In this document: positions 7,471-14,263 of the stretch, in pieces | Position numbering within the stretch: the first letter of the stretch is position 1 | How the letters are laid out: each line of letters begins with the position of its first letter | Origin: Xanthocytophaga flava | GTDB lineage: Bacteria; Bacteroidota; Bacteroidia; Cytophagales; 172606-1 | DNA: 64,000 nt | Reading direction: 5' to 3' | Assembly: GCA_030068525.1 (NCBI GenBank) | Contig: JASJOS010000010.1 | Location: 124,001-188,000, forward strand | The notes under the pieces: generated by a model | What the model was told of the DNA's origin: nothing | Database searches by the model: none | Seen by the model: only the letters and a program-made list of their open reading frames with translations | Position numbers and translations under genes: made by a program

Positions 7471-8283
7471 TTATCTTCTGCGGAAACTGTTCCGCAGTTT
7501 AATTTCAGTCAGTTTACGTTTGGTATCCAGCGGGAAATCACCTTTCATCACCCAGTCATAGAAAGCAGGTTCTTTGTCCAGCACTTCTGTAACCAGTCTG
7601 TCTTTGTGTTTGCCAAAGTTGAAGATTTCCTGTCCCTTATCATTTAATACCATACGGCCTGCCAGATCCACCAGTTTATGGGCTGTAATTTCATGCAGCT
7701 TCTGCATATCATTGTGTACAGGGGTATAGTCTTTGCCATTTTCATCTTTGATTACCACTCCATTGTAGCGTTCTACCTGAGCACACAGTACCTCAAATGT
7801 TGCCACTGTATCCGCTTCTGCACTATGGGCATTTTCAAGTTCTTTCTGGCAATAGAATTTATAGGCAGCAGGCAGACTTCGGGGTTCCATCAGATGGAAT
7901 ATCTTCTGGGCATCAATGATTTTACGGCTATCCAGATTAAAATCCAGGTCCACCCGTAGAAACTCCTCAACCAGCAGTGGAATATCCAGACGTAATACAT
8001 TAAAACCACCCAGATCGGCTCCTTCAAAGAAACGGAATATATCATGGGCTACTTCTTTAAAGGTAGGCTTGTCTTTGATGTCTTCATCATAGATACCATG
8101 AAACACACTGCTCTCAGGAGGAATCGGAATGGTCGGGTTAATACGCCATGTTTTGATATTCGTTTCGCCATTGACCAGGGCTCTGAGTACACTGATTTCT
8201 ACAATCCGGTCTTTGACAACGTTTGTTCCTGTGGACTCTATATCAAAAAAGGCGACTGGTTTTTTTAGCTTTAGAGAATGCAT
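7471..8283 (-). CDS. DEDDh 3'-5' exonuclease (DNA polymerase III epsilon-like)
   Basis: From ATG 8283 the protein is 270 residues; the frame extends 19 codons further to 8340 but without conserved sequence. Exo I is 'VAFFDIESTG' (Asp and Glu metal ligands), exo II lies around 'GFNVLRLDIPLL' (Asp ligand) and exo III is 'AHSAEADTVATFEVL' with His and Asp (H.....D), which defines the DEDDh class. The C-terminal ~90 residues contain 'FNFGKHKDRLVTEVLDKEPAFYDW', a small domain often fused to such exonucleases in Bacteroidota. It probably degrades single-stranded ends in repair or nucleotide turnover. It is not the polymerase proofreading subunit itself unless partners exist elsewhere. Confidence 0.85.
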   Translation of the reverse strand: MHSLKLKKPVAFFDIESTGTNVVKDRIVEISVLRALVNGETNIKTWRINPTIPIPPESSVFHGIYDEDIKDKPTFKEVAHDIFRFFEGADLGGFNVLRLDIPLLVEEFLRVDLDFNLDSRKIIDAQKIFHLMEPRSLPAAYKFYCQKELENAHSAEADTVATFEVLCAQVERYNGVVIKDENGKDYTPVHNDMQKLHEITAHKLVDLAGRMVLNDKGQEIFNFGKHKDRLVTEVLDKEPAFYDWVMKGDFPLDTKRKLTEIKLRNSFRRR

Positions 8284-8315
8284 GTGCGTTTTTTTAGGAT
8301 ACCAGATTGGATTTG

Positions 8316-8358
8316 AACCTGCAAGATGAATTAAGTACATGCTTACATCTTGCAGGTT
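8316..8358. repeat. 13-bp perfect hairpin between mpl and the exonuclease gene
   Basis: The arms AACCTGCAAGATG (8316-8328) and CATCTTGCAGGTT (8346-8358) are perfectly complementary and are followed on the plus strand by GTTTTTAG. The flanking genes both run leftward, and on that strand no U-tract follows. A second smaller dyad (AGAACC...GGTTCT) lies at 8368-8396. The pair could end mpl transcription or form an mRNA stem between the two genes. Confidence 0.45.
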
Positions 8359-8406
8359 GTTTTTAGGCAGAACCTTTGTATGGCAGTAAGGGTTCTATGC
8401 AAAAAA

Positions 8407-9780
8407 TTAAAGAATATGCTCGCTTAAGTTTTTCATGTCCAGACCATTGTAGTTACCGGAACTCATCATTAAAAGATTCGTATCTTGCCAGCTTTGTTTC
8501 AGTAAGAATTCTTTTAATGCCTCACTATTTGTAAATACCTGAAGGTCAGGTCTGTTAAATGCTATTTTGATGTCTTTCTCACTAAGAGGCTCCAGTCGTT
8601 TGTGTTCTACTGTATGCGGATTGTAGTAGGCAACTGCAACATCTGCCATATTGAATGTATCCTTATATTCTTTCAGGAAAGTTTTGTTCAGACTGCTGAA
8701 TGTATGAAGCTCCATACAGGCAACCAGTTTACGTTTGGGAAACTGTGCTTTTACAGCTTGTGTCGTAGCTTCTAATTTGGAAGGTGCATGGGCAAAGTCC
8801 CGGAAGAAGGTAGTGGTAGCATTACTACCTACAATTTCCAGTCTGCGGGCAGCTCCCTTAAACGAGGAAACAGCCCTATAGAACTCAGCTTCTTCTATTC
8901 CGATCCGTTCCAGCACGGTTTTAGCCCCACTGATATTGCGCATATTGTGTTCACCGAATATGCTTACCGGAATTTCTTCATTGTCAGATGTAAGCAGATA
9001 TGTTTTACCATCTTTGATGCGATGTGGATGGGTATCATATTCCTGACGTGCTACATCTTCACGTTCTTTACGACAGATTACAGTAACCAAATCATCATTT
9101 TTATCAAAAATTAGTGAGCCTGCTTTAGGCGTGGATTCTGCAAAAAGTTCGAATTGCTTCACATATTCATCAAAATCCGGATACACATTGATATGATCCC
9201 AGGCAATGCCGCTCATCAGGCCAATATGGTGCTGATAATACAAGAACTTGGGTTTGCGATGAATTGGAGAGGCAAAGTATTCGTCGCCTTCAATAACAAT
9301 AATCGGAGCATCATCCGTAAGCTGAACCATCGTCTCAAATCCTTCTATCTGAGCCCCTACCAGGTAGTCAAACTTCCGGTTCAGGTGTTTCAATACATGC
9401 AGAATCAGAGAGGTGATAGTGGTCTTCCCATGGCTTCCTACAATGACAATGCGTTGTTTGTTTACAGAATGCTCATAGACAAACTCCGGATAAGAATACA
9501 CTGGCAAACCAAGTTCCTGAGCTTTTTTCAATTCCGGATTATCTTCACGGGCATGCATACCCAGGATGACAGCATCAATACCTGAATGAATCTTTTCAGG
9601 ATACCATCCTTCTTTTTCTGGCAACAGCCCATGCCGTTGCAGGCGACTTCTGGATGGGTCCAGGATTTCATCATCAGATCCTGTTACAGTAATTCCTTTT
9701 AGATGTAGCGCTATGGCCAGATTGTGCATCGCTGCACCGCCAATAGATATAAAATGTATATTCTGTAATTTGTCTTTCAT
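8407..9780 (-). CDS. mpl: UDP-N-acetylmuramate:L-alanyl-gamma-D-glutamyl-meso-diaminopimelate ligase
   Basis: This 457-residue Mur ligase joins recycled murein tripeptide to UDP-MurNAc in the cytoplasm. The N-terminal Rossmann-like domain begins 'IHFISIGGAAMHNLAIALHL', with GAAM where MurC has GIGM, as is common in Mpl. The ATP site GSHGKTT is at 115-121. The central-domain sequence 'VIEGDEYFASPIHRKPKF' contains the E-x-DEY hallmark of Mpl. The C-terminal ligase domain has 'FFRDFAHAPSKLEATTQAV', matching the D.AHHP pattern. The length fits the family (~450). It indicates diaminopimelate-containing peptidoglycan and its recycling. It stands alone, opposite to alaA. Confidence 0.92.
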   Translation of the reverse strand: MKDKLQNIHFISIGGAAMHNLAIALHLKGITVTGSDDEILDPSRSRLQRHGLLPEKEGWYPEKIHSGIDAVILGMHAREDNPELKKAQELGLPVYSYPEFVYEHSVNKQRIVIVGSHGKTTITSLILHVLKHLNRKFDYLVGAQIEGFETMVQLTDDAPIIVIEGDEYFASPIHRKPKFLYYQHHIGLMSGIAWDHINVYPDFDEYVKQFELFAESTPKAGSLIFDKNDDLVTVICRKEREDVARQEYDTHPHRIKDGKTYLLTSDNEEIPVSIFGEHNMRNISGAKTVLERIGIEEAEFYRAVSSFKGAARRLEIVGSNATTTFFRDFAHAPSKLEATTQAVKAQFPKRKLVACMELHTFSSLNKTFLKEYKDTFNMADVAVAYYNPHTVEHKRLEPLSEKDIKIAFNRPDLQVFTNSEALKEFLLKQSWQDTNLLMMSSGNYNGLDMKNLSEHIL

Positions 9781-10129
9781 GAAGTTGGTCTCTAAATAGC
9801 TTTCAAAATATGGCCTGTTTTTTTTATATACAGGCTGATAGTAAAGCAGATCAGCATTTCATTTTTGAAACAGGGTGCAAAAATAGATAAGTCTGTCAGA
9901 TTTACCATAGCTTGGTACGAATGAAAAAAAAAATTGTTATAGCCGCTTTTTCAGGTTATATACCTATATTTGTAAAATTTTTCTAGCTGAAATTACCTGT
10001 TTTTCATTTGGATAAGAAGAAATTGACTTCCTCTATACCTGTGGGCACAGTATTTTCAGTCATCAACAATACTAAAATAGTTTCTTAAAAAGTAATAGTT
10101 ACCCATTTAGTATTCTTTATTCTTCTTAA
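9781..10129. other. Divergent intergenic region mpl / alaA
   Basis: This 349-bp region is AT-rich and holds the leaders of two divergent genes. Two isolated -7-like boxes are visible: TATTTTTG on the minus strand (9885-9878), facing mpl, and TATATTTG on the plus strand (9965-9972), facing alaA. Neither has a convincing -33 TTTG at the expected distance. No open frame of note and no structured RNA were recognised. Confidence 0.4.
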
Positions 10130-11350
10130 ATGATTAGCCGAAGTTCCAATCTCAATGGCGTGAATTATGAGATTCGCGGACCCATTTATGAGCAAGCTGT
10201 CGCACTAGAGAAAGCCGGTCATTCCATTATTAAATTACACATTGGCAATCCGGCACCGTTTGGTTTCAATACCCCGGCGCACATTCAGCAGGCCCTTATC
10301 GATAACCTGGCCAAAGCCCAAGGCTATGCAGCCTCAAACGGTATTCTGGAAGCCCGAGCGGCAGTCGCGAAACATTATACACAGAGAGGAATACAAGGCA
10401 TCACAGAAGATACTGTTTTCATTGGAAATGGTGTCAGTGATCTGATCATGTTAAGTTTACAGGCATTACTGGAAAGAGGCGATGAGATTCTGCTTCCTAT
10501 GCCTGATTATCCTTTATGGACATCTGCTGTTCGTTTGTGTGGTGGAAATGCAGTCCATTATGTATGTGATGAACAGGCGGACTGGATGCCTGATCTGGAT
10601 GATATTCGTAAGAAAATTACGCCTAAAACCAGGGGATTGGTGATTATTAATCCCAACAACCCTACAGGTGCAGTATATACGCGGGAGACACTGGAAGGTC
10701 TTTTACAAATAGCCAGAGAGCACAATCTGATCATATTCTCCGATGAGATCTATGACCGGATTCTGTATGATGATGCCAAGCATATTTCCATAGCGTCTTT
10801 AGCTGATGATGTGTTGTGCCTTACCATGAGTGGCCTGACCAAAAACTACTTTGGTGCAGGTTTCCGGGCTGGCTGGCTGGTACTTAGCGGTAAAACCAAA
10901 GAGGCACAGGATTATATGGAAGGTCTGATGTTACTCGCCACTATGCGTGTGTGTAGCAGTGTACCTGCACAATATTGTATCAAACCTGCACTGGAAGGTT
11001 ACCAGCACATTGATGATCTGGTGTTGCCAACCGGGCGTTTGTATCAGCAACGTGATGCTGCTGTGCAGGCCATTAATGCGATTCCCGGATTGAGTTGTGT
11101 GACTCCTAAAGGTGCTTTTTATCTGTTTGCGAAAATAGATACATCTGTCTGTCCTATTGAGAGTGACAAACAGTTTGTGATGAGTGTACTCAAAGAAGAG
11201 AAAGTACTGGTAGTCCAGGGATCTGGTTTCAATTACCATACATCTGATCACTTCCGTGTAGTATTCCTGCCATCTGTAGATCAACTGACCGAAGGGATTT
11301 CCCGTATTGGAAAAGTGGTAGAACGTGTAGCCATGACAGAAAAAGTATAG
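10130..11350 (+). CDS. alaA: Alanine-synthesising PLP aminotransferase (AlaA type)
   Basis: The 406-residue fold-type I aminotransferase closely follows the E. coli AlaA pattern along its length: 'EIRGPIYEQA', 'KLHIGNPAPFGF', 'AQGYAASNGI', 'PDYPLWTSAVRLCGG' and 'INPNNPTGAVY' (NPNNPTG at ~174-180). Asp205 and Tyr208 (SDEIYDR) contact the cofactor, Lys238 (SGLTKNY) is the Schiff-base lysine, and an Arg near the C-terminus ('DHFRVVF') should bind the alpha-carboxylate. AlaA makes alanine from pyruvate and glutamate. It is a single gene with its own terminator. Substrate assignment rests on family resemblance; closely related enzymes also use other amino acids. Confidence 0.85.
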   Translation: MISRSSNLNGVNYEIRGPIYEQAVALEKAGHSIIKLHIGNPAPFGFNTPAHIQQALIDNLAKAQGYAASNGILEARAAVAKHYTQRGIQGITEDTVFIGNGVSDLIMLSLQALLERGDEILLPMPDYPLWTSAVRLCGGNAVHYVCDEQADWMPDLDDIRKKITPKTRGLVIINPNNPTGAVYTRETLEGLLQIAREHNLIIFSDEIYDRILYDDAKHISIASLADDVLCLTMSGLTKNYFGAGFRAGWLVLSGKTKEAQDYMEGLMLLATMRVCSSVPAQYCIKPALEGYQHIDDLVLPTGRLYQQRDAAVQAINAIPGLSCVTPKGAFYLFAKIDTSVCPIESDKQFVMSVLKEEKVLVVQGSGFNYHTSDHFRVVFLPSVDQLTEGISRIGKVVERVAMTEKV

Positions 11351-11381
11351 GACAACATAAATCTCGATTTATATTTTACAG

Positions 11382-11427
11382 ATCCTTCTGTTGGAGTAAT
11401 ATTTCCAGCGGAAGGATTTTTTCTTTT
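11382..11427 (+). terminator. Rho-independent terminator of alaA
   Basis: Arms 11382-11395 and 11404-11417 pair over 14 bp with two G-U pairs (ATCCTTCTGTTGGA with TCCAGCGGAAGGAT), and the loop is 8 nt. They are followed by TTTTTCTTTT. It lies 31 bp after the alaA stop. Confidence 0.9.
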
Positions 11428-11482
11428 ATTGTATCAAGGCATGCTTTTTTAGATGAGGTAGTATATACCAAACCTCGTTTAT

Positions 11483-11827
11483 ATGGCTACTGTAAAACAG
11501 TCTAAAAACTACAGCACCAACCTGGATGCTACCATAGAGATACTTAATAGAGATGCCGGCGTTTCGGCAACCTTAGCTATTCGGAATGTAATAGATTGGA
11601 TCAATACACTTTCTGTAGAGGGATTGATACCAGTAGCTAATCAGCTGGAGCAACTGGAAGATTTACTTTCTGCTCCTGAGCGGGATGCTGTCAAGATTGC
11701 AGATTGTATGGACACGCTAAGTAAACTTACGCTGGAAGCTGCTTCTATTGAGGATGGTGCTCAGGGAGATAAGATCCGGGAGCTGGCTTATACACTGCAA
11801 CGGGCTGCCAAAGTGATACGGGAGTAA
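11483..11827 (+). CDS. Small helical protein of unknown function
   Basis: This 114-residue acidic protein starts at an ATG preceded by the alaA terminator, so it has its own promoter. It is composed almost entirely of helices with Leu/Ile/Ala repeats ('NLDATIEILNRDAGVSATLAI', 'VANQLEQLEDLL', 'CMDTLSKLTLEAASI'), and no signal peptide or membrane segment is present. It looks like a helical-bundle protein that may be a partner or regulator. It lies 115 bp upstream of tyrA on the same strand. I do not recognise the family. Confidence 0.6.
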   Translation: MATVKQSKNYSTNLDATIEILNRDAGVSATLAIRNVIDWINTLSVEGLIPVANQLEQLEDLLSAPERDAVKIADCMDTLSKLTLEAASIEDGAQGDKIRELAYTLQRAAKVIRE

Positions 11828-11942
11828 TAATCCGTTCATTCCCTGTTGAAAACTTCTACTGACTTCTTATAATTTTTTATCGCCCAAACCATCAAATTTA
11901 CTTTCTTTGCATTATTGTCCATTAAAAATCTAAGAATACGCA

Positions 11943-12785
11943 ATGAAAGTAACTGTAGTGGGGATCGGGTTGATTGGAGGCTCGATTGCACTGGCACTTA
12001 AAGAAAGTGGTTTTGCCGAAACTGTTATTGGAGTAGACAACAAGTCAGAACATATAATCAAGGCTCTGGAGTTAAAGTTGGTTGATAAAGTGCTTTTATT
12101 GCCTGACGCTATTAAGCAGTCGGATATTGTTATTCTGGCTACTCCTGTAGATTCATTGCTGACATTGTTACCACAAGTGTTGGATCAGGTAGATAACCAG
12201 ATTGTAATTGAAGTGGGGTCTACCAAGAAGCTGGTGGTGGCCAGTGTGAAGAACCACCCAAAGCGGAAGAATTATGTTGCCACACACCCTATGGCAGGAA
12301 CAGAGTACTCTGGCCCGGAAGCCGCTATACGAGGGTTATTTGCTGGTAAATGTTCTGTTTTCTGCGATGTAGAAGATAGTGATCCAACTGCCGTAGAAAC
12401 TATCAAACGATTGTATGAAGAGGGTATGAATATGCGGATTGTGTATCTGGATTCTGTATCACACGATGTGCATACAGCGTATATATCTCATATCTCACAC
12501 ATTTGTTCGTTTGCCTTAGCACAAACCGTATTAGATAAGGAGAAAGAAGAAGCCCGTATCTTTGAGTTGGCCAGCGGTGGTTTTGATTCTACGGTACGTC
12601 TGGCAAAGAGTTCGCCTGATACATGGATACCTATATTCCGGCAAAACCGTGAGAATATTATTGATGTGCTGGATGAATATATCAATACGCTACTCACATT
12701 CAAAGGTCTGATGTTAAGTGGAAGCTACGATACGTTTCATAAGAAACTGGAGCACGCCAACGACATCCGCCGGATTCTGAAGTAA
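11943..12785 (+). CDS. tyrA: Prephenate dehydrogenase
   Basis: The 280-residue protein has an N-terminal Rossmann fold with GIGLIGG at 7-13 and 'GVDNKSEH' as the second beta-strand. 'VILATPVDSLL', 'EVGSTKK' and 'ATHPMAGTEYSGPEAA' (His115) are the family's conserved substrate-site motifs. The C-terminal helical dimerisation domain includes 'SHDVHTAYISHISHICSFAL' and 'FELASGGFDSTVRLAKSSPDTW'. It oxidises prephenate to 4-hydroxyphenylpyruvate in tyrosine biosynthesis. There is no fused chorismate mutase or ACT domain, so the monofunctional form is expected; in Bacteroidota the mutase is usually a separate gene. A bidirectional hairpin follows. Confidence 0.92.
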   Translation: MKVTVVGIGLIGGSIALALKESGFAETVIGVDNKSEHIIKALELKLVDKVLLLPDAIKQSDIVILATPVDSLLTLLPQVLDQVDNQIVIEVGSTKKLVVASVKNHPKRKNYVATHPMAGTEYSGPEAAIRGLFAGKCSVFCDVEDSDPTAVETIKRLYEEGMNMRIVYLDSVSHDVHTAYISHISHICSFALAQTVLDKEKEEARIFELASGGFDSTVRLAKSSPDTWIPIFRQNRENIIDVLDEYINTLLTFKGLMLSGSYDTFHKKLEHANDIRRILK

Positions 12786-12799
12786 TTATAGAAGATAAG

Positions 12800-12844
12800 G
12801 ATCAGACCTGATACATAAAAATTTTAAGTTACTCAGGTTTGATC
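12800..12844. terminator. Bidirectional hairpin between tyrA and the zeta-like operon
   Basis: Arms GATCAGACCTGA (12800-12811) and TCAGGTTTGATC (12833-12844) pair over 12 bp with one G-U. The hairpin lies between the tyrA stop and the end of the leftward small gene, whose stop codon (12829-12831) falls within it. T-rich sequence follows on the plus strand. Confidence 0.6.
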
Positions 12845-12978
12845 TTTACTATCTGATCATTTTTTAGTATAACCAATTCACTATCCATTCGCTTCTTGTA
12901 TGCGATTAGCTTGGGATAAACCTGATTCATACCTCCAATGATTTTTTCCTGGGTAGGCGTTCGTTTATATGATTTCAT
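12829..12978 (-). CDS. Small basic protein downstream of the zeta-toxin-like gene
   Basis: ATG 12978 gives a 49-residue Lys-rich protein ('MKSYKRTPTQEKIIGGMNQV...') overlapping the end of the zeta-like gene by 14 bp. The frame is open further upstream (to 13092), but that extension lies inside the zeta-like gene and has shadow-like composition, so the short start is preferred. Its size, charge and overlap suggest a co-translated partner, perhaps an antitoxin or regulator of the kinase. This is inference from position only; the sequence itself is not recognised. Confidence 0.5.
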   Translation of the reverse strand: MKSYKRTPTQEKIIGGMNQVYPKLIAYKKRMDSELVILKNDQIVKIKPE

Positions 12979-13543
12979 ATTGTTGTAGCATTGTGAATTT
13001 TTCTTCATTGGCAATATGGATTCCTGAGTCTGTATTTTGTTCTGCGATGAGTTCATATCTACCTTCTGAGTTATCAAATAGCATTGCTTCATCTACTAAA
13101 GGTAGATAGATCTGAAATAGATTTCGGATGCCACTCACATACCGTCGTTTGATAGTTTCTGTTTCAATGTTATGTCCCCCTTCCTGTACACGTATCTTTA
13201 CCCGTTCTATCGCTAGTTCTACTTTTCGCAACCAGAAGAACAATAACACAATTGTATATCCCTGTGTTCTGGCATTCCTAATTCTATTCTTGTAACTTTT
13301 GGTAGCAAGTGTAGTTTCGAAAGCAAATGTTGTCTTGCTGTTCATCAAAGTATCCATTCGCATCAGCATCAAACGACCTGCTTCCATAGCAACAGTCTCT
13401 GGCTGAAAAGGAGATAAACCGCGGGCAATCTCATCCGCATTGACAAATTCTTTACAATTCAAAAAATCAGGTAGAATGGTAAAGGATGCAGTAGTTTTAC
13501 CTGCGCCATTGCAGCCGGCAATGATATAAAAGGTCTTTTGCAT
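12965..13543 (-). CDS. Zeta-toxin-like P-loop kinase
   Basis: This 192-residue protein has a Walker A GCNGAGKTT at 10-18, a 'FVNADEIARGLSPF' motif (residues ~33-46), which matches the Asp-containing segment after the P-loop in zeta toxins, and 'FAFETTLATKSY', the conserved E-T-T segment. Plasmid zeta toxins phosphorylate UDP-N-acetylglucosamine and block wall synthesis; chromosomal relatives are diverse and many may be simple kinases. It starts one base into the upstream gene's TAA (TAATG), and a 49-residue gene overlaps its end, so three genes are coupled. No classical epsilon antitoxin is visible. Confidence 0.8.
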   Translation of the reverse strand: MQKTFYIIAGCNGAGKTTASFTILPDFLNCKEFVNADEIARGLSPFQPETVAMEAGRLMLMRMDTLMNSKTTFAFETTLATKSYKNRIRNARTQGYTIVLLFFWLRKVELAIERVKIRVQEGGHNIETETIKRRYVSGIRNLFQIYLPLVDEAMLFDNSEGRYELIAEQNTDSGIHIANEEKFTMLQQYEII

Positions 13544-14013
13544 TATCTCTTTAATTGCCCTACTTGTGTAAGTACATCAACTATGAGTTCAGACTTCTTT
13601 GTGCCTATCAACAATCTTTTATGATCTAGAAATTCAAGTTGTAAACCCTCATTACCAGAAATGTTAAAAGCTCTGTTCTTTCTAATACCCCGAATTCCCC
13701 AACCTCCATATTCCCCAATTGGACTATACGATCGGACGAATATTTTGCTAAGACTGTTCCAGGTATAGTGTTTGAATTGCAAATGAAAAGGAAAAAAGCG
13801 TACATAGATGCCATCGGATTTGATTTGAGTTTCCAAACGGAGTATCAGGAACAGAATGGTTAGAATAGTCTGAATAACTATAGGGATGAAATTGTTTTCA
13901 GTGGTTTGTGAAACCAGTTTATATAAAGCTATACCATTGAGAAATATAAGAATAAGCCAGAGCCACCATTGTCTGAAGTATTGTTTCTCAGAGAAAAGTA
14001 TTTGTTCTTCCAT
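13543..14013 (-). CDS. Two-TM membrane protein with PH-like domain (DUF6141-like)
   Basis: The 156-residue protein has two adjacent membrane segments (~15-35 and ~42-60) and a C-terminal cytoplasmic domain with predicted beta structure. The latter contains 'YGGWGIRGIRKNRAFNISGNEGLQLEF', a pattern seen in bacterial PH-like membrane proteins of Bacteroidota (DUF6141 group, from memory). It is the first gene of a leftward three-gene unit; its TAA overlaps the ATG of the zeta-like kinase by one base. The role is unknown, though the coupling suggests membrane localisation of the unit's activity. Confidence 0.6.
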   Translation of the reverse strand: MEEQILFSEKQYFRQWWLWLILIFLNGIALYKLVSQTTENNFIPIVIQTILTILFLILRLETQIKSDGIYVRFFPFHLQFKHYTWNSLSKIFVRSYSPIGEYGGWGIRGIRKNRAFNISGNEGLQLEFLDHKRLLIGTKKSELIVDVLTQVGQLKR

Positions 14014-14210
14014 ATCAAAAGATAGTAACTAGTCTACAAGGTTTTAGAAAGTAAGTTTTAACTTCTGGCTTTATATTCTTACGGGATTTACTTAAAAATA
14101 GTAATGCTATGTTTACCCACAAAATTGTAAAAAATGACAAATTCAACTTAAATGGTTATTTTCCTTAAACCATAGAGTATCAGGATTAATTATATAATAA
14201 TACGAACCTC

Positions 14211-14242
14211 TTTGATAAATTCATAGTTGTCTCTTATATTGG
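14211..14242 (+). promoter_or_regulatory. Candidate uvrA promoter
   Basis: A TTTG (14211-14214) is followed after 20 nt by TATATTGG (14235-14242), one mismatch from the Bacteroidota -7 box TAnnTTTG. A start near 14248 would give a ~16-nt leader before the uvrA ATG at 14264. No LexA-like operator was recognised. Confidence 0.4.
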
Positions 14243-14263
14243 CTTGTTTGAAAGACGAACATT

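Noticed and set aside
8300-8360. tRNA-like GGTTCAAATCC on the minus strand near the exonuclease gene start
   Set aside because: The flanking bases do not form a T stem, acceptor stem or anticodon arm; it is part of a hairpin instead.
12829-13092. An 87-residue version of the small gene after the zeta-like kinase
   Set aside because: The extra N-terminal residues are encoded inside the kinase gene and look like shadow translation; the ATG at 12978 is preferred.
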